From positions 434,001 to 498,000 of the forward strand of contig JAFLCN010000001.1 of NCBI GenBank assembly GCA_017303555.1: a stretch of 64,000 nucleotides of DNA. The letters are read 5' to 3'. The translations under genes were made by a program, and so were the position numbers. Below, in pieces: positions 60,850 through 64,000 of this stretch. Below the pieces are notes generated by a model. It had not been told where the DNA came from. It saw only the letters and a program-made list of their open reading frames with translations, and did no database searches. The first letter of the stretch is position 1. The number at the start of each line of letters is the position of its first letter. The DNA is from Planctomycetota bacterium. GTDB taxonomy: Bacteria > Planctomycetota > Phycisphaerae > Phycisphaerales > UBA1924.

Positions 60850-62136
60850 TCACGACCGGGGCGGCACGAACGTCACGGAATGCACGGCAACCCCGCGCGG
60901 GCGTCGATCGTCGTCGCCGGGCTTGGGTGTCGTCGCCGGGACGCGGAAACAGACCGAGACGGCCCGCCCCTCACCGGCGGTCGCGCCCACTTCGGCGCGG
61001 ACGACGTGCAGCCCTGACTCCACCGTCGTATGAGTCGCCGCCGCGTAGCCGTTGATCTCCAGCGTGAAAGCGCGCGCGTCCCCATTGAACCCGACCACGC
61101 GGATCTCCAGCACCGTCCCGGGCGGCGCATCGATGGGAAACCGCAGGGTCGAGACCGAACTCGGCCCGGACCAGCGGAACGACCCGAACCGCGCCGATCT
61201 CTCCACCGGGTACCACTCCAGTGAACCGGGCTGATTGTCGAGCGTGTAGGCCGAGCGGGTCACGAGCCTGCGGACGATCGCGCCGCCGTTTCCGGGCGCG
61301 CCCTTGAACTCGCGCGTTCGAGCGATGGCACGCCGGGTCTGCTCGCTGGCGATCGGCATGCGCACCTCGATATTCCTGCGGCTGATCATCGCGCGGATCA
61401 CTTCGACCAGCTCGGCGGCACGGAAGTCCTCGCCCGATTCGATCCGCGCGAGCATGGCTCGCTGCTCCTCGGTCGGCCTTCTGCCGTACGCGTCGCGCCG
61501 CCACGCCGCGTTGAACTTGAAAACCGAAAGCTCGTCGGTCGCGGCGAACACCGCTCCGGCCCGAAGCGCCCGGAGCACAAGGTCGCAATCGGTGGGAATC
61601 GGCAGTGTCCGCGCATCGCGCCACGGGCCGATGCGGTCGATCAGCGACCGCGTGTGGAGCATGGACGAGGGCACGACGAACTGGCGCTCGTCCATCACGC
61701 CGTCGGCGAAGATGCCGCAGACCGCGCGCACGCCCGTTTCCGGCGGGCCGTACATGACGGTCGTCGCGCACGCGATATCGGCCTTCCGGCCGTCGGCAAC
61801 ACGCACCAGCGATTCGAGGTGCGTGGGGTACCAAAGGTCGTCGTGGCCGAGATACGCGATGAACTCGCCCCCGCTCCGCGCGATCGCGTCGTTGTTGGGG
61901 GCCCACTGGCTCCCCGCGTTGGTCTCGCGATTGAACCAGCGGAACCGCGGATCGTTCACGGCGGCAACTACCGACTCGGAATCGTCCGTGCAGGCGTCGC
62001 CCGCGACCAGCACCTCGTAGTCCTGAAAAGTCTGGAGCCGGACCGAACGGAGCGCGCACGCCAGCGCCTCGCTCCAGTTGTACGTCGCGATGACCACGCT
62101 GACCCGAGGCAAACCCCCTCCGTTCTCACCACCCAA
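60850..62136 (-). CDS. glycosyltransferase family 2 protein
   Basis: 428 residues. The N-terminal GT-A fold has VSVVIATYNWSEAL, the DACTDDSESVV box and the DxD-like GHDDLWYP (about 104-111). After residue 260 follows a region with a beta-sandwich look (about 300-428), possibly a carbohydrate-binding or acceptor-recognition domain; I do not recognise it. It overlaps the epimerase gene by 11 bases, indicating joint translation and a shared sugar pathway. Confidence 0.8.
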   Translation of the reverse strand: MGGENGGGLPRVSVVIATYNWSEALACALRSVRLQTFQDYEVLVAGDACTDDSESVVAAVNDPRFRWFNRETNAGSQWAPNNDAIARSGGEFIAYLGHDDLWYPTHLESLVRVADGRKADIACATTVMYGPPETGVRAVCGIFADGVMDERQFVVPSSMLHTRSLIDRIGPWRDARTLPIPTDCDLVLRALRAGAVFAATDELSVFKFNAAWRRDAYGRRPTEEQRAMLARIESGEDFRAAELVEVIRAMISRRNIEVRMPIASEQTRRAIARTREFKGAPGNGGAIVRRLVTRSAYTLDNQPGSLEWYPVERSARFGSFRWSGPSSVSTLRFPIDAPPGTVLEIRVVGFNGDARAFTLEINGYAAATHTTVESGLHVVRAEVGATAGEGRAVSVCFRVPATTPKPGDDDRRPRGVAVHSVTFVPPRS

Positions 62137-62647
62137 GCCGGTTGTCGAACGTGTACGGAATCTCGGGCGAATCGAACGCCACGCGGAACTTGTCCGGCTT
62201 GGCGTGGTTGTACGGCCTGGAGGGCAGGTTCACAAACGTCGCCTCGGTCGTCCCCACGTTGTGAACAGCGTGCAGCACCTGCTTGGGAATGACCACCAAT
62301 CCCCGGTTGCGCTCGCCGAGCGTGAATTCGTTCACCATCCCGTGCGTGGGCGAATCCTTGCGTCGATCAAACAGCACGACCTTCAGCGCACCCGTCGCGA
62401 CAAACAGCCGGTCGATCTGATCCTCGTGATAGACCCAGCCCTTCACCTTGCCCGCTCGCACAACCGTGAGATAGCAATACACCATCGCCTCAGGGGTGAT
62501 ACCCCATGCCGGGTCGTAGATTTCGCACAGTTCGCCCCGCTCATCGGCGTGCGTCGTCGCGTGGCGCACGATCACGCCATCAATCAACTTCGAAATCCGC
62601 TTTCCTTCCGCCGTCACCGTTGCGCCGTCGCGCTTTCCCTGGATCAT
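62126..62647 (-). CDS. dTDP-4-dehydrorhamnose 3,5-epimerase-like cupin
   Basis: 173 residues of the RmlC-like cupin fold. GKVKGWVYHEDQIDRLFV, LGERNRGLVVIPKQVLHAVHNVG and the C-terminal PYTFDNRLGW are in RmlC-family positions. RmlC inverts C3 and C5 of a nucleotide-linked sugar for rhamnose or related 6-deoxy sugars. The catalytic His-Tyr pair is not fully matched (GWVYHEDQ in place of GLHYQ), so the substrate may be different. Located directly upstream of, and overlapping, the family 2 glycosyltransferase gene; together they suggest glycan or capsule modification. Confidence 0.7.
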   Translation of the reverse strand: MIQGKRDGATVTAEGKRISKLIDGVIVRHATTHADERGELCEIYDPAWGITPEAMVYCYLTVVRAGKVKGWVYHEDQIDRLFVATGALKVVLFDRRKDSPTHGMVNEFTLGERNRGLVVIPKQVLHAVHNVGTTEATFVNLPSRPYNHAKPDKFRVAFDSPEIPYTFDNRLGW

Positions 62648-62758
62648 CGTGGTTCCCTCTCCGCGCCCTGTTGGACGCCGAATGAGGTTACGCCACGCCT
62701 TGCCCGGACATTTCAGACCAGGCGCACTTCTCCGAAAGCCGGGAAATCTTGCCCGCAG

Positions 62759-64000
62759 TTATGGGCAGACGAGGTCGGTGTACGCGAGGACAAACACGAT
62801 GAAGTCCGCGTCGTCCACAACATAATCGCCGTTCAAATCCGCGCGGCAGCCCTGGATCATCGCCGGATCAAAGCAGTCCAGCACGTTGTACGAAACCGCG
62901 AACGTGCTGAAGTCCGCATCGTCCACCTGCCCGTCGTTGTTGAAATCGGCCCGGCAGATCGTCACCTGCGCTGGCGTGCTCGCCACCGTGCTGCACGCGT
63001 TGGTCGCGTAGCAGATCCATTCACCCGCCCACGCCGGTGTCGGGTTCAGGATGCGCACCGAATTCGTTGCCGCACCGATCACGCGCGTCGCCCCGTACAG
63101 CCCGTCGGCCACCGGTTGCCCATCGCGCTTCCACGAATACGTGATGACCTGATTCGAGCTTGCCGCAGCGCCCAGGAAAATCGTCTGCGTCGCGTAGTTG
63201 AACCGCACGTTGTCCGGGTGATCGCTGAAGACCGGGCACAGATTCGCCGGCGCGAGGACCGCGGCATGCTGGAAGCGGCCCGGCTTCGGAGGCGTCAGCC
63301 CCGTGACCAGAATCCACCCGCTCTCGTTGATATCGCTGACAGAATCACCTCCGACGATTCCCCAAGCGCTCGAAGCCGGAGTCAGTCTCTGCGAAAGAAG
63401 GACCGGGTTCGAAGTGGGCGTGTACCACACGCACGCCGTCAGAAACGGGAAGCCCGGCCCCTGCACCCAGCCCACGATCGCGCCCGCATCGTTGATGCCC
63501 AATGCCGCACCTTCGGTCATCGTCCCCAACGGCAGCATCCGCGTGCCCCCGGCCTCGTCCCACAAAATCGGCTTGGTCAGGCTTCCCTGCATCGCGTAAC
63601 CGATCACCTGCCCCGAATTGTTCATGTCCGACGGCGTGAATCGATCCGTTCCCGCGATGAACGGGATATCGACCCGCGTTCCATCGGGCTGGCGCACGAA
63701 CGCCTTGAAGTACGGCGACGCCGACTGATTCACATACACCAGCACGCGGCCGTCGTCGGTGATGCGCTGGGCCGTTGCGAGCAGTTCACTCGGCAGGATC
63801 GGAATGTTGATCACGCCCCCCGCCGCCAGCCACACCTTGGGGCGGCTGAAACCCGGCGGGACATTCTGATACCCGGCGATGTCCCCAAGTGCGTTGATCG
63901 AGATCGCCATCGAGCGGTTCGTGCCCGACTGGCCGATGTTGAACGCCGTCGCCGGATCGGACCAGCGCGTCGCGTGCTCGGCGATGTAGTCATCACCGGA
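62759..64000 (-). CDS. secreted HAF-repeat protein with dockerin-like cassette, N-terminus cut by window end
   Basis: 413 residues in view; the frame stays open through the right edge, so the start and signal peptide lie beyond it. The first part has HAF-type repeats (INALGDIAGY, MNNSGQVIGY, INDAGAIVGW and INESGW, each with a Gly/Asn turn), known from surface proteins of unknown role. An Ig-like/PKD-like region (about 270-350) with an AWAGEWICYATN segment follows. The end has two EF-hand-like repeats (DFNNDGQVDDADF and DLNGDYVVDDADF) and closes with LVCP: again a penultimate Cys. The three such proteins here differ in body but share this tail. Confidence 0.8.
   Translation of the reverse strand, partial: SGDDYIAEHATRWSDPATAFNIGQSGTNRSMAISINALGDIAGYQNVPPGFSRPKVWLAAGGVINIPILPSELLATAQRITDDGRVLVYVNQSASPYFKAFVRQPDGTRVDIPFIAGTDRFTPSDMNNSGQVIGYAMQGSLTKPILWDEAGGTRMLPLGTMTEGAALGINDAGAIVGWVQGPGFPFLTACVWYTPTSNPVLLSQRLTPASSAWGIVGGDSVSDINESGWILVTGLTPPKPGRFQHAAVLAPANLCPVFSDHPDNVRFNYATQTIFLGAAASSNQVITYSWKRDGQPVADGLYGATRVIGAATNSVRILNPTPAWAGEWICYATNACSTVASTPAQVTICRADFNNDGQVDDADFSTFAVSYNVLDCFDPAMIQGCRADLNGDYVVDDADFIVFVLAYTDLVCP

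Overview
The window looks like a chromosomal segment of a GC-rich planctomycete, most likely of the class Phycisphaerae. This is inferred from content: secreted proteins with dockerin-like C-terminal cassettes, a short PEP-CTERM-like anchor protein, a futalosine-pathway gene, a two-insert leucyl-tRNA synthetase and a TPR protein with two RNA-polymerase alpha-CTD domains. No tRNA, rRNA, CRISPR array, insertion sequence or phage gene was found, and nearly every coding stretch has the same base composition, so this reads as core chromosome rather than a mobile island. Many long open frames are antisense shadows of real genes.

Layout. 1-8.1 kb: an MptE/Maf-like (DUF115) protein cut by the window edge, a lipoprotein, flgM behind a possibly structured leader, a thiol/sulfur group (AhpD-like, rhodanese-DUF2892, DUF2892), an ECF sigma factor with a C-terminal zinc-finger-like tail, and a secreted LamG protein. 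8.2-17.5 kb: ROK sugar kinase, ispE, a NIF3/YqfO protein, a LEA-type lipoprotein, a DUF5658 membrane protein, a giant secreted PQQ-propeller protein and a small BFD ferredoxin. 17.5-23.8 kb: the TPR/double alpha-CTD protein, a GH76 protein, DinB, MATE and pdxA. 23.8-30.1 kb: a type IV pilus/type II secretion operon read as pilM-N-O-(P-like)-B, with futalosine hydrolase upstream.

30.2-45.8 kb: an RND-type adaptor, an HD-GYP variant, an M16-fold protein lacking its zinc site, an Hsp70 divergent from an NfeD-like/flotillin pair, pheT without its tRNA-binding domain, an AraC regulator divergent from ilvE, a PEP-CTERM-like protein and an unknown 417-residue protein that share an AT-rich divergent control region. 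45.8-55.3 kb: an FHA-GAF-PP2C phosphatase, a glycosyltransferase, pdxJ, folC and leuS. 55.3-64 kb: a secreted beta-helix protein, a branched-chain amino-acid ABC transporter (livH-M-G-F, no binding protein), a family 2 glycosyltransferase overlapping an RmlC-like sugar epimerase, and a secreted HAF-repeat protein cut by the window end.

Together the genes point to a motile, surface-elaborating Gram-negative-type cell: flagellar control (flgM) with a possible flagellin-modification protein, type IV pili, polysaccharide-modifying enzymes and several large exported proteins. Metabolic genes show non-mevalonate isoprenoid synthesis (ispE), DXP-dependent vitamin B6 synthesis (pdxA, pdxJ) and futalosine-type menaquinone synthesis. 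The most interesting unexplained signals are the folded leader before flgM, the two palindromic/tandem-repeat sites at 44.4-44.5 kb, the double alpha-CTD protein, and the shared C-terminal cassette ending in Cys-X on three secreted proteins.
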